A DNA stretch of 64,000 nt from Sphingomonas sp. H160509 (GTDB taxonomy: Bacteria > Pseudomonadota > Alphaproteobacteria > Sphingomonadales > Sphingomonadaceae). Location of the stretch: NCBI RefSeq assembly GCF_024124765.2, contig NZ_JAMXSR020000003.1, positions 1 through 64,000 of the forward strand. Direction: 5' to 3'. Of the stretch, positions 26,814 through 36,388 are shown piece after piece. The notes under the pieces were generated by a model. The model was not told the origin of the DNA and searched no databases. It worked only from the letters and a program-made list of their open reading frames with translations. How positions within the stretch are numbered: the stretch's first letter is position 1; each line of letters begins with the position of its first letter. Both the position numbers and the translations under genes were made by a program.

Positions 26814-29001
26814 TCAATCGCTCGGCTTGTTGCCGTAGCTGTAGCCGTAGCCATAGCCATAGCCGGCGTCAGCGTGACGATCCTCCAGCTTGGTCATTAC
26901 GACACCGAAAATATGCGCATGAACCGCCTGCAGGCGGGTCAGTGCCGACTTGACGCCACGTGCGGCCACTCCCTCGGCCTCGATCACCATAATGCTGCCT
27001 TCCACGCTGCGGGCAAGCAACGGCGCATCGGCCAGACCAAGGATCGGCGGCGAATCCACCACGATATTGGTGAAATGCTCTAGCATCTGATTGATCAGGT
27101 TCTTCATCCGATCGCTGCTGAGCAGCTCCGCCGCATTGGGCGGCTGCGGGCCGGCAGGCATGACGCTGAAGGCAAAGCCTTCCGGATGAACAATTAGTTT
27201 TTCCCAATCATTCTCGCCCGCCAGCAGGTTACTGAGTCCTGCATGGTTCGATACGCCCGCATAATGGTGACCCGACGGGTTGCGCATGTCTGCATCAATC
27301 AGCAGCACCCGCTGACCAGTCCGCGCGAGCACGGTCGCCAGCGCAAAGCTGGTGGTGCTCTTGCCTTCACCCGGGCGCGTACTCGTCACCATAAGCGAAC
27401 GTGGTACACCATGGTCAGTGGAGAAAGCCAAATTGGAGCGGATGCTGAGATACGCCTCCGACACCGCCGACTTGAAGTCCAACAGAGCTTTGAGGGCATC
27501 GCCACCCTCAACTTCGGGGACACTGCCAAGGAACGGCACATCAAGCATGCGCCCCACCTGGGCGGGATCGCGGAAGCCCTCGTCGATCTGATTGAGCGAA
27601 AAGGTAACGAGACTGGCGAGGACGATTCCGCCTAACAGCGCGATGACCATGTTCATCGGCAAGTTTGGCGCCGACGGCCGTTCGGACGGACGTGCGGGAT
27701 CGACGATTGCGATATTATTTGCGCCTACGCCAGCGACGCCGATTTCCTTATAGCGCTGCAGCAGCGCATCGTAAAGTTGGCGGTTCGTGTCCGCCTCACG
27801 CTGATAAATGTTGTATTGGATGCTGGCCGACTGCTGCCGGCTGAGCTGCGTCTTGAGCGCGTTGACCCGCTCCGTCAACGCCTCCTCCCTGCTCCGCGCC
27901 TCGCGATATTCGGTCGTCCGGCCGCTCAGGCCGCGGCCCTCCTCGCGCGCAATGCTAGCGTCTAGTACCTTGAGCTGCGCCGCCAAAGCACGTGCGGACG
28001 GATAACCCGGCTCGAACTGGACCATTAGCCGGGCATAATCGCTCGCGATGTCCGAACGCTTCTGGCGAAGTTGGGCAAGGGCAGGGCTGCTCGGAGAATT
28101 GTCAGGCGCGCCGCTCGCACGACTCTCGGCGGCGATGCGATCCGCCGTAGCTTGGGTTAGCGCCGTGTTGAGCGCCTCTAGATCAGCCGCGGCGAGCGTC
28201 CGCTCAGTGGAGGTACGGCCGTCCTCGCCCCGACTGGTACTGAGAGTCACGATACCGCTGTTGTTTGCGTAAGTGACGGCGGCGCGCTCGGACTGCTCCA
28301 GTCGCGTCCGAAGATCGTTGAGCCTTCCTTCGAGAAAGCGTCGGGCGTCGACCGTCGAGGCAAAGCGGCGATCGATGCTGCCTGCCATAAACTGCTGTGC
28401 CCAGGCATTGGCGATTTTGGCAGACATGGCGGGATCGTTGCTGGTGTACTTGATGTCTACTAGCGCCGAACCCCGGATCGGCGCGATCGCGATATGCTCG
28501 AGCAACAGGTCGACCGCCGCCCGCTGGCGGGCTGATGTCCGTGCCGTCGCTCGGATCGCCCCCGAATCGGCATCCGCCCCCAGCCTGGCGGGATTGACGC
28601 CATGAGCCGCGAAAAATGCTTCATCCCGGTCGAGCCGGAGTTGCTTGACGACACGCTCGCTAAGCGATCGCGCCTGGAGAAGCGAATATTGCGTCTGGTA
28701 AAACTCCAAATCGCGCCCCGATTCCGGGGGATTCGAGCCCACCGACCTTGGTGATGTTCTTCTGATCGCGACTGATTTCGATCCGCGTGGTCGAGGTATA
28801 GCGGGGCGTCATCAGCAGCGTCACCACCAGCCCGAGAACGAGCGTCCCGAAAATGACGCCGATGATCACCCATTTGAACCGCTGGACGATATGCCAATAC
28901 TGCACGAGCAGCGGCGTGGTCGTCACGCTGCCGCCTGCGGCGTCTGTCGGTCCGGCGCGCATCGCCAGCATGTTCGGCTGAAGCATAGTCTGTATCACCA
29001 T
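26814..29001 (-). CDS. wzc: Wzc-type chain-length regulator fused to bacterial tyrosine kinase, frameshifted
   Basis: Inner-membrane co-polymerase that sets chain length and couples Wzy to Wza, plus its cytoplasmic BY-kinase. The N-terminal helix is WVIIGVIFGTLVLGLVVTLL; the periplasmic coiled-coil region covers about residues 100-430; the second helix is MVIALLGGIVLASLVTFSL. The kinase has Walker A (STRPGEGKSTTSFALA), A' (LLIDADMRNP) and B (NIVVDSPPILG). The C-terminal tail is a run of alternating Tyr and Gly (GYGYGYGYSYG), the autophosphorylation cluster. An extra base in the G run 28726-28730 separates the first 85 residues. Start 29001 is the most upstream ATG; ATG 28986 is possible. Confidence 0.92.
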
Positions 29002-29022
29002 CCCGGCAAGCGCCGGCCTTAC

Positions 29023-29728
29023 TTAATTCTGAAGCGCCACAATTAACGGCGCGCTGATGATCGGCGCGATCGACGCCAGATCACGCAGCAAGCGCCGTGA
29101 AGACGAATTGCCGACCACCACGATGTCGTTGGCGAAGAGTTCGGGATCGTCATAGGCCCCACGGCGAACTTCCTTGAGATCGTAGAGCGCCGCGTACTTC
29201 TGCCCCGCTACCGTACGAAAGACTACAACGTCGTCGATCTTGGCGAACTCGCTTAGTCCCTTGGCGCGGGCGACCGCGCGCATCAACGTCATCCGGCCGA
29301 CGACCGGATAGAGCCCAGGTTCGCGGACTTCGCCGTCGACGGTGATCATCTGGCTCACCGTTTCCTGCAAATTGACCGTCACCTGCGGATCGCGGACGTA
29401 CCGGCCGCGCAGCCGCTGGCTGATGAGCTCGGCCACTTCGTCAGGCGTGCGGCCTCCGGCTTGAATCACGCCGACGAGCGGGAAGGACAGGCGACCGCTG
29501 GCATCAACCTCGACCTCCTTCGCGCTGAGCTCCTCTATGCCGAAGACGCTGATCGTCAATTTGTCAAACGGTCCCACGAAATAAGGGCGCTCACCATTGA
29601 CCAAATCGGCGCGCAGCGGCGTCGGCATCGTTGTTCCCGGCACCACCGTGACGGCGCTGCTCCCCGAGCTCTGTCTTCCCTGCGCATCCAACCAACGCGA
29701 TGCACAAAGCTAGTACCAACCGTTTCAA
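29023..29728 (-). CDS. wza: Wza-type outer-membrane polysaccharide export lipoprotein, frameshifted
   Basis: Forms the outer-membrane export channel. The body has the polysaccharide-export domain (YFVGPFDKLTISVFGIEELS, VDASGRLSFPLVGVIQAGG) and an SLBB domain (TVDGEVREPGLYPVVGRMTL). The open frame lacks a signal peptide, but reading upstream from TTG 29728 gives LKRLVLALCIALVGCAG with a lipobox (LVGC). One extra base at 29676-29677 (AA for A on the coding strand) separates the two parts. AAGGA lies eight bases before the TTG. Short at about 235 residues, as in sphingomonad Wza proteins. Lies 21 bases upstream of wzc. Confidence 0.9.
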
Positions 29729-29792
29729 AACGCCAATCCTTAGATAGTTTTTGGTCGCGCAGACCTGATATCGTAACTGTCGCTTGGGTCGG

Positions 29793-31253
29793 CTATCTAG
29801 CCGATCGAGGTCTCAAGCTACTAGCCCAAAGTGCTGCAATCGCGAACAGGGCAGCAAGAAACGGCGTGCGCAAGGGATAGTCGCCGATGCTGCCTATCGC
29901 CAGCAGGCCGGTCACGACCACGCCGAGCCGCGCGTACAACGCGCCCGATTCATTGATCGACACGGCAAATGCAACGTCGCGCAGCGACGAGCCAGGCTAC
30001 CACGCCGGCAAGAACGAGCGCTCCCCCGGCAACCCGGCGGTCAGCAGGATCTCGAGCAATTCGTTATGTGCGTGATTAAGGAAAGTCGGGCGCAGGATCC
30101 GATCGGGCTCAACAATCTGGAACACCGGCACAAACGAACCAATGCCCGATCCAATCGGGAAATAGGTCGGAATAGTCTTAAATATTACCGGCCACACTTT
30201 GAAGCGCAATTCATCCTCTGCCCCGATATCGAGCAAGCGGCTCACCGCCGCAGCGCGCGACAATCCGATCGTCAGCGCCACCAGCCCGATCGCGCCCGCC
30301 AGGCCAGCGGCGAGCAGCACCCGCCGCGACGGCATTGACCATCGTCCGCGGCGAACCGCAATGCTCTTGCCACCTTGATCGCGACCGCGCTGCCGACCGG
30401 GTTCTAGGCGCAGCAGAAACGGGATCGACAGGAACCCGACTGCTCCCGCCAGCATCCCCGCGCGCGATCCCGTGATCAGTAGCAGCGGAAGCAGAAAGAT
30501 CCCGACGGCGACGGCTGCATAGCCATCGCGGGTCGCGTGCGGCGTTGCCGCGCGCATCGTCACCCAAGTTGCCAGCATCGGAAACAGCGTTGCCAGGAAC
30601 AGCGCCTGATGGTTTCGATTGGCGAACAGCCCGGTGGCGACGCCGTAATTAGTGTGCGTGTAAAGATATAGCGGCCCGGCTGGGGACCCAGCAGCTGCAA
30701 CAGGCCGAGCAATCCCGAAATGCACCCCAACGCGATGAAGATCAACAGGAGCCCCTCTAGCTGCACCCGCCTGAGCCCAACGCCCACAAGCAGCGCCGCG
30801 AGCGGCACGAACAGGCTGAACAACGCATTGCGGGTATCGGACGGCGCCAGGCTGATCGGGCGCCAGGGCTGGCCCAGTCCCGCGTGCAGATCGATCTGTG
30901 TGACGATCTCACGGCCTGGCAGCAGATGCCACAATGCCGGTGGCAGGGGTATGAGATGAAAAGCGGTGAGGCCGACGATCACCGCTATCATGCCCAGCAC
31001 GAACCGGTGCTGCCGCAGCTCGTCTGCCGTGATCATCCAGCCCGCTCCGGCGCAAAGCAGGATCGCAACCGGCCGCAGGATCACCAACGATGATATGTCG
31101 GGTCGCGATCCACCGCCAGTCAGCGAGACGAAAACCAGAAACGCCACCAGCAGCCAGAATCTGGTTGCCTGGCGATCGATGCCGGTGGGTGCATTATTCG
31201 GCCGGATCTTACCGCCCCCCATATCCGCCACGCGACTGTTTTGTTTCAATCAT
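29793..31253 (-). CDS. O-antigen ligase-like membrane protein (Wzy_C), several frameshifts
   Basis: A membrane protein of about 480 residues with roughly 11 helices and the Wzy_C/O-antigen ligase signature: TNYGVATGLFANRNHQALFL, ITGSRAGMLAGAVG and FLNHAHNELLEILLTAGLP. Frame changes fall at 31215-31220 (six C), near 30675, in the five-C run 30023-30027 and near 29980. With the first corrected, the start is ATG 31253, overlapping the methyltransferase stop (ATGA). The C-terminal helices after 30023 read LVLAGVVAWLV and GVVVTGLLAIGSIGDYP before the stop at 29793. It may be a second polymerase or a ligase that attaches the polymer to a surface anchor. Confidence 0.8.
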
Positions 31254-32188
31254 AACGCTAGCACAAACCCTACTTGATCACCACGCTCCTGCGCATTGAG
31301 GCTGGCGCTGTCACGTACAAAGCGTGCCCGGTCTTCCGGACTGATTGGGAAATCATGCTTTAGTAACGGTACGTCGGCACGATAACGCTCGCTGCCTTCG
31401 AACTGGAACGGCGTCGAATCATCAATCGTGTCGGCCAGCCGGAAGCCGGCAAGTGCGACGGCCTTGGCCATGCCTGCGCGTGACGGGATAGCGGTATGAC
31501 GCGGCGCATCCAACTGCACCCAATCGACCCCGTAACGCTCCCAAGCATGCGAAGACACTGTCGGGATCCGCACCAAGCACTTGCCACCGGGCGCCAGATG
31601 CTTCCGCGCTGCGATCAGATCGTCGATCGGATTAATCGTATGTTCCAATGCGTGATGGAACATGATGAGGTCGAATTGGTCGGGAAGATCGGCCAGATAG
31701 CCCTTCTTAATGGGAACGCCAGCCAACGACGTCTGATGCGCATCGACGAAGGGATCGACGCCCATGAGGTGGGCGAAACCGATCCCTTTCAAACGATCCA
31801 GCAGACGCCCCCCGCCGCAACCGACATCGAGGATGCGCGCTTTCTTCGACAAGCCGAGAGTGCCAATCATACGGATCGTCGTGTTCGGCCGGCGAGCGGC
31901 CATGACCCTCCCGATCGGAGACCATTCGCCCAGTTCGGCTCGATCCCGTCGGTTCAAAATCCACTGATGGAGACCACTGTCACTCTTCTTTTCATAAGAG
32001 TAGTATCCTTCTCCGTAATATTCACTCAGTTCTTCTGACGTAAGATCTTGAGCAAGCCAGACCGATGCGCAGGCATCGCATTCTCGATACTCAAATTGCT
32101 TTCGCGACCCGAACATCATCTCACGTGCTATGTGGGTTTTCCATTGCGCTGGCACTCGGCAGAATGGACAATCGTTCCGCATGTACAT
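31250..32188 (-). CDS. SAM-dependent methyltransferase with N-terminal zinc-ribbon
   Basis: Class I methyltransferase of 312 residues. The N-terminal CPFC and CDAC pairs (about residues 8-11 and 36-39) form a probable zinc ribbon. The SAM-binding core begins at ARILDVGCGGGRLLDRL (motif I) and continues with FDLIMFHHALEH and LAPGGKCLVRIPTV. The architecture is common in sugar C- or O-methyltransferases of polysaccharide loci. Intact. It heads the minus-strand operon with the ligase-like gene overlapping its stop codon. The 149 bases between it and rfbC on the other strand must hold both promoters. Confidence 0.85.
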   Translation of the reverse strand: MYMRNDCPFCRVPAQWKTHIAREMMFGSRKQFEYRECDACASVWLAQDLTSEELSEYYGEGYYSYEKKSDSGLHQWILNRRDRAELGEWSPIGRVMAARRPNTTIRMIGTLGLSKKARILDVGCGGGRLLDRLKGIGFAHLMGVDPFVDAHQTSLAGVPIKKGYLADLPDQFDLIMFHHALEHTINPIDDLIAARKHLAPGGKCLVRIPTVSSHAWERYGVDWVQLDAPRHTAIPSRAGMAKAVALAGFRLADTIDDSTPFQFEGSERYRADVPLLKHDFPISPEDRARFVRDSASLNAQERGDQVGFVLAL

Positions 32189-32337
32189 AGCCTTATAGAT
32201 CGAGTGAGATTGAGAGCTTTCGCTAACACAATGCCAATGGCGAACAAATATCTTTCACTCCCCCCGCAACGAAGCCGTTCAGGTAACGCAGTAGCGCCAT
32301 CGTTGCTCATCAATGGCCGGCACGCTAGGAAGCCGGG

Positions 32338-32910
32338 ATGCCCGTCCAACTCATCCGCCCGCGCCGCTTCGGCGATGCCCGGGGCTGGTTCACCGAAGTC
32401 CATTCCGAGCCGGCGTTCGCGAAGCTCGGCATTACCTGCCGATTCGTTCAAGACAATCACTCGCTCTCGGTGCCAGCGTTCACCTTGCGCGGGCTGCACT
32501 TCCAGACGCCGCCACGCGGGCAGGACAAGCTCGTGCGCTGCATCCGCGGCCGCATCTGGGACGTTGCGGTCGACGTGCGCAAGGGCTCGCCCACCTACGG
32601 GCGGTGGGTCAGCGCGGAGCTTTCCGCAGAGAACGGCCACCAGCTCTTCATCCCGATCGGTTTCGCGCACGGCTTCCTGACGCTCGAGCCCGATTGCGAA
32701 GTCACGTACAAATGCTCCGACACCTATGCGCCCGATTGCGATGGCGGCATCCGCTGGGATGATCCCGCTTTCAGCACGGGCGGCATCGACTGGCCGATGC
32801 CGCCCGGCACCGTCCCCGAGCTGTCGGCCAAGGATGCGGTCCAGCCGCTGCTCGCCGATTTCGACAGCCCATTCCCCTATGACGGCCGCCCGCTCGGCCC
32901 GCTCGTCTGA
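32338..32910 (+). CDS. rfbC: dTDP-4-dehydrorhamnose 3,5-epimerase
   Basis: Third step of dTDP-L-rhamnose synthesis (RmlC). The 190-residue cupin shows [12 protein letters not shown], the substrate-binding QDNHSLS, the catalytic histidine in [10 protein letters not shown] and [20 protein letters not shown] precedes the ATG. Intact, first gene of rmlCBDA. Confidence 0.95.
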   Translation: MPVQLIRPRRFGDARGWFTEVHSEPAFAKLGITCRFVQDNHSLSVPAFTLRGLHFQTPPRGQDKLVRCIRGRIWDVAVDVRKGSPTYGRWVSAELSAENGHQLFIPIGFAHGFLTLEPDCEVTYKCSDTYAPDCDGGIRWDDPAFSTGGIDWPMPPGTVPELSAKDAVQPLLADFDSPFPYDGRPLGPLV

Positions 32911-32921
32911 AGGACAGACCC

Positions 32922-33978
32922 ATGCGTATTTTCGTTACCGGCGGAGCCGGTTTCATCGGTTCGGCGCTGGTCCGTTACCTGATCGAGAACACCCAGCATG
33001 AGGTCCTCAACTTCGACAAGCTGACCTATGCCGGCACGCTGTCGACGGTCGAACGCGTCGCGAGCTCGAACCGCTACCGCTTCGTTCAGGGCGATATCTG
33101 CGACGCGGAGGTCGTCAAGGCCGCGATCGCCGAGTTCAAGCCCGAGATCGTCACGCATCTCGCGGCTGAGAGCCATGTCGATCGCTCGATCGATGGCCCG
33201 GGTGCGTTCGTGCAGACCAACGTCGTCGGCACCTTCACGATGCTGAGCGAAGCGCGCGCCTATTGGCTCGGGCTCGACGACGACGCGAAGGCGGCGTTCC
33301 GCTTCCATCATATTTCGACCGACGAAGTCTATGGCTCGCTCGGCGATACCGGGCTGTTCACCGAAGACACGCCGTACGATCCGCGCTCGCCCTATTCGGC
33401 GTCGAAGGCGGGCTCGGACCATCTCGTCAGCGCGTGGGGGCATACGTTCGGGCTGCCGGTGCTGATCACCAACTGCTCGAACAATTACGGGCCGTATCAC
33501 TTCCCGGAAAAGCTGATCCCGCTGATGATCGTCAGGGCGCTCGCTGGCGCCGACCTGCCAGTCTACGGCAAGGGGTGATCAAGTCCGCGACTGGCTGTTC
33601 GTCGAGGATCACGTCCGCGCGCTGCATGCGGTGTTCGAAAAGGGCGAGCCCGGCCGGACCTATAATGTCGGCGGGAACAACGAGAAGCAGAACCTCGAGG
33701 TCGTGAAGACCGTATGCACGATCCTCGATCGGTTGCGCCCGCGCGCCGATGGCCAATCCTACGCGACGCAGATCACCTATGTCGCCGACCGGCCCGGCCA
33801 CGACAAACGCTATGCGATCGACGCAAGCCGGATCAAGGACGAGCTCGGCTGGGAGCCCGCCGAGACGTTCGAGACCGGCATCGAGAAGACCGTCGCCTGG
33901 TATCTCGACAACCAGGACTGGTGGCAGGCCATCGTCGCCGAGCACAAGGCCGATCAGCGCCGCGGGCTTTCGGTATGA
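32922..33978 (+). CDS. rfbB: dTDP-glucose 4,6-dehydratase, frameshifted
   Basis: Second step of dTDP-L-rhamnose synthesis (RmlB). About 352 residues. The N-terminus has [14 protein letters not shown], then [15 protein letters not shown], the catalytic [12 protein letters not shown] and YSASKAGSD motifs and [19 protein letters not shown]. One extra G in 33572-33575 causes a premature TGA; the next frame continues with [16 protein letters not shown] and [15 protein letters not shown] to the natural stop. It overlaps rfbD by four bases. Confidence 0.94.
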
Positions 33979-34887
33979 GCGACGTAAAACAGATTCTCGT
34001 CACCGGCGGGAACGGCCAGCTCGGCACAGAGCTGAAGCGCTATGCCTGGCCAGAAGGCTGGGCGGTCACCGCGATCGACATCGACGAGCTCGATCTGCGC
34101 GACACTGCAGCGATCGCGGCAATGGTCGCGTCCAAGTCCTGGGCCGCGGTGATCTCGGCCGGCGCCTATACCGCGGTCGACAAGGCCGAGAGCGACATCG
34201 TCACCGCCTGGGCGGTGAACGCAATGGCCCCCGCGGCGTTTGCGGAGGCTTGCGCGAAGGCCAGTATCCCGATCGTCCAGGTCTCGACAGACTACGTCTT
34301 CGACGGCGCGCGCGATGGCGCCTGGGACGTAAACGATCCGGTTGCACCGCTCGGCGTCTATGGCGCATCCAAGCTCGGGGGCGAGCTCGCCGTCCGCACC
34401 TCGGGCGCACGCCACGCGATCGTCCGGACCGCCTGGGTGGTCAGCGCGCACGGCAACAACTTCATCAAGACGATGCTGCGCGTCGGCGCGACCAACCCGA
34501 GCTTGCGCGTGGTCGACGACCAGCATGGCAGCCCGACCTCGGCAGCTGATCTCGCCGCCGCGCTCGCGACGATCACGATGCGTCTCGTCGAGGATCCCGC
34601 CGCCCCCCACCGGCACCTATCATTTCAGCAACGCAGGCGCGGTCACCTGGGCAGGCTTTGCCCGCGAGATCTTCGCGCAGAGCGCTGCACGTGGCGGCGC
34701 CAGCGCCGAAGTGCAGGGCATCACCGCCGCCGAATATCCGACACCGGCGACGCGCCCAGCCAATTCGCTCCTAAGCCATGACGCGATCACGCGCGACTAC
34801 GGCATCCATCCGCCAGCGTGGCAGACCGCGCTCGGCAACATCCTCGACGAACTGCTCGGGGCCTCCAAGAAGGACATCTCCCAATGA
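33975..34887 (+). CDS. rfbD: dTDP-4-dehydrorhamnose reductase, frameshifted
   Basis: Last step of dTDP-L-rhamnose synthesis (RmlD). Short-chain dehydrogenase of about 303 residues with [37 protein letters not shown] and [13 protein letters not shown]. One extra C in the run 34603-34608 moves the last third to another frame, [20 protein letters not shown] through to the stop at 34887. Start and stop overlap rfbB and rfbA (ATGA). Confidence 0.93.
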
Positions 34888-35754
34888 AGGGCATCATTCT
34901 CGCAGGCGGCTCGGGCACGCGGCTCCATCCGGCTACGCTCGCTGTGAACAAGCAACTGCTGCCGGTCTACGACAAGCCGATGATCTATTATCCGCTGTCG
35001 GTGCTGATGCTCGCCGGCATCCGCGACATCCTGATCATCTCCAGCCCCGAATATATCGACAATTACCGTCGCCTGTTCGAGGACGGTTCGGCATTCGGCC
35101 TGGCGATCTCTTACGCTGAACAACCGCGCCCTGAGGGTTTGGCGCAGGCGTTCACGATCGGCGCGGACTTCATCGGTGACGACAATGTCGCGCTGGTGCT
35201 CGGCGACAACATCTTCTTCGGCGCCCATCTGACCGACTTGCTGGCGAGCGCGGTCGCGCGCAAGAGCGGCGCGACGGTGTTCAGCTACCGCGTCGAGGAT
35301 CCCGAGCGCTACGGCGTGGTCGAGTTCGGCGAAGGCGGCAAGGCCATCAGCCTCGAAGAAAAGCCCGAGAAACCCAAGTCAAACCACGCCGTCACCGGTC
35401 TGTATTTCTACGACAACCGCGTCGTCCAGCTCGCCCGCGACCTGAAGCCGTCGACGCGGGGCGAACTCGAGATCACCGATCTTAATCGCCTCTACATGGA
35501 CGCCGGCGACCTGTTCGTCGAACAGATGGGCCGCGGCTATGCGTGGCTCGACACCGGTACCCACGACAGCCTGCTCGAGGCGTCTGAGTTCGTTCGCACC
35601 ATCCAGCATCGCCAAGGAATTCAGGTCGCCTGCTTGGAAGAAATTGCATATTACCAAGGCTTTATCACGAAAGATGAGGCTCGAGATGCCGGAGAGCGAT
35701 TTAAAAAAGACTAATTACGGACGCGCTATATTGAATGCAGTAAATGGAAACTAA
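34884..35754 (+). CDS. rfbA: Glucose-1-phosphate thymidylyltransferase, frameshifted near the end
   Basis: First step of dTDP-L-rhamnose synthesis (RmlA): dTTP and glucose-1-phosphate to dTDP-glucose. The nucleotidyltransferase motifs [33 protein letters not shown] and [10 protein letters not shown] are all present. The open frame stops at 35714, but one extra A in the run at 35703-35708 hides the usual C-terminus [16 protein letters not shown] ending at 35754. The corrected length is about 289 residues, normal for RmlA. Placing rfbA last in the operon differs from the order rmlACBD of gellan-type clusters. Confidence 0.94.
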
Positions 35755-35871
35755 TTATCTATAAATCGAACTGTCTATTTTTAATAATTATTTTTCGACC
35801 TTACATCTGTCTAGGTGTTTGATCCCACGGTTTGATGGTGCGATCCTTTCGTTAGAATGGAAGGAAGCCAT

Positions 35872-36388
35872 ATGGGACAGGTACGTCACGGGAGCGCCAC
35901 GACCACGCACGCCGTCAGAGCAGCAATACAGCGATCGCAGCTTCGCTATCGACGCTCAGCCAGGAGCTCGGAATCAACCCGGAGACGGTGGCGAAGTGGC
36001 GTAAGCGAGCGACGGTTAAGGATTTGAAGACCGGGCCGAAGGCCCCTCATTCCACGACCTTGACCGAAGCCGAGGAGACAGCGGTCGCCGCATTCCGGCG
36101 CCACACACTCCTGCCGCTCGACGATTGCCTCTATGCGTTGCAGCCCTCGATCCTGCATCTGACACCGTCAGCGCTGCACCGCTGCCTGCAGCGGCACGGC
36201 ATCTCCCGTCTGCCGGACATCGAGGGCGATAAGCTTAAGCGCCAGCGCTTAAAGCGCTACCAGATCGGCTTCTTCACATGGATATCGCCGAGATTCAGAC
36301 AGCCGAAGGCAAGGCTCTCCTGAGCTCGTCAAAGGGCTCTACCTCTTCGCCGGCATCGACTGCATCAGCAAGTTTGCGATCACCCTGA
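35872..36388 (+). pseudogene. IS481-family transposase remnant
   Basis: Starts with MGQVRHGSATTTHAVRAAIQ, then after a frame change near 35939 gives QELGINPETVAKWRKRA and TLLPLDDCLYALQPSILHL, the helix-turn-helix and N-terminal part of IS481 transposases. Another break near 36277 leads to HMDIAEIQTAEGK, and LYLFAGIDCISKFAI marks the start of the catalytic core. The element ends there, joined to autotransporter sequence at about 36388. No inverted repeats were found. It is a 5' fragment left by recombination or deletion. Confidence 0.75.
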
